DNA of 64,000 bases, taken from the NCBI RefSeq assembly GCF_014636315.1, contig NZ_BMED01000004.1:186001-250000 (forward strand), written 5' to 3'. Numbering within the stretch: the first letter of the stretch is position 1; each line of letters starts with the position of its first letter. This stretch comes from Parundibacterium terreum. Lineage in GTDB: Bacteria > Pseudomonadota > Gammaproteobacteria > Burkholderiales > Burkholderiaceae_D. The position numbers and the translations under genes were made by a program. This document shows positions 63,892 to 64,000 of the stretch, piece after piece. The notes under the pieces are model-generated. The model saw only the letters and a program-made list of their open reading frames with translations, was not told the DNA's origin and did no database searches.

Positions 63892-64000
63892 ATGACAAAT
63901 CAACGTATCCTGGCGCACTTTCAAGAAAGTGCCGAATTAAAAATGCAGGCTGCCGAAGTACTGGAGCAGCCTATTTCGTATGCCATTGAACTTATGTTCT
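63892..64000 (+). CDS. SIS-domain phosphosugar protein (DiaA/GmhA-like), partial
   Basis: The gene starts at ATG 63892 and runs off the window: MTNQRILAHFQESAELKMQA and AEVLEQPISYAIELMF. This is the N-terminal helix of the GmhA/DiaA family, SIS-domain proteins that either isomerise sedoheptulose 7-phosphate (LPS heptose) or bind DnaA. Its place directly after yraN is the usual diaA position. Only 36 codons are visible, so the two functions cannot be separated. Confidence 0.8.
   Translation, partial: MTNQRILAHFQESAELKMQAAEVLEQPISYAIELMF

Overview
The window looks like a chromosomal segment of a betaproteobacterium, most likely order Burkholderiales and plausibly family Oxalobacteraceae. The basis is the gene order gatB-gatA-gatC | mreB-mreC-mreD-mrdA-rodA-rlpA | rsmI | yraN-SIS protein, a complete type II secretion (T2SS) operon, and the style of the lipoproteins, Rhs and NHL-repeat proteins. 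This placement is inference; there is no rRNA or tRNA in the window to confirm it.

Region 1 (1-10.9 kb) is core-like. A SoxZ-like gene lies just upstream of a tightly packed T2SS operon, gspE-F-G-H-I-J-K-L-M-C-D, whose genes mostly overlap by a few bases. No prepilin peptidase (gspO) is present. Directly downstream, behind its own near-consensus promoter and a 5' hairpin, sits a secreted Ala/Thr-rich surface protein gene (11132-12601) closed by a strong terminator. It has the look of a very highly expressed S-layer-like product and is a natural candidate T2SS cargo.

Region 2 (12.6-51 kb) is an accessory region with low gene density, long decayed stretches and both gene orientations. It carries four lipoproteins built from NHL-type repeats (13.6, 19.7, 29.8 and 46.8 kb), two of them close paralogues. 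A surface-glycan set lies between the second and third (and partly before the second): acyltransferase 3, SGNH hydrolase, O-antigen ligase-like protein, hexapeptide acyltransferase and LTA-synthase-like sulfatase. A decayed IS21 istA, an IS110 remnant and a three-gene cassette with a NERD nuclease domain follow. A 6.5 kb segment (35.4-41.9 kb) is bounded by inverted multi-repeat ends of IS21 type. Inside it are a 5'-truncated Rhs toxin with a putative immunity gene, joined head-to-head to a 5'-truncated secretin/cohesin gene and its three pseudopilin genes. Further on come an StbB-like partition ATPase, a CAP-domain lipoprotein, a PEP-CTERM protein with an EF-hand loop, and a tyrosine recombinase at the right-hand side of the region.

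Region 3 (51-64 kb) is housekeeping: the Asp/Glu-tRNA amidotransferase operon gatC-gatA-(secreted protein)-gatB on the minus strand; the rod-shape/elongasome operon mreB-mreC-mreD-mrdA-rodA-rlpA on the plus strand; then rsmI (minus) divergent from yraN and the start of a SIS-domain (DiaA/GmhA-like) gene.

Most striking for follow-up are the transposase-less unit with IS21-type ends carrying an Rhs tip, the NERD cassette, the shared TTGCAA element upstream of all four NHL genes and of the surface-protein gene, and the pair of small paralogous proteins at 27.7 and 43.5 kb.
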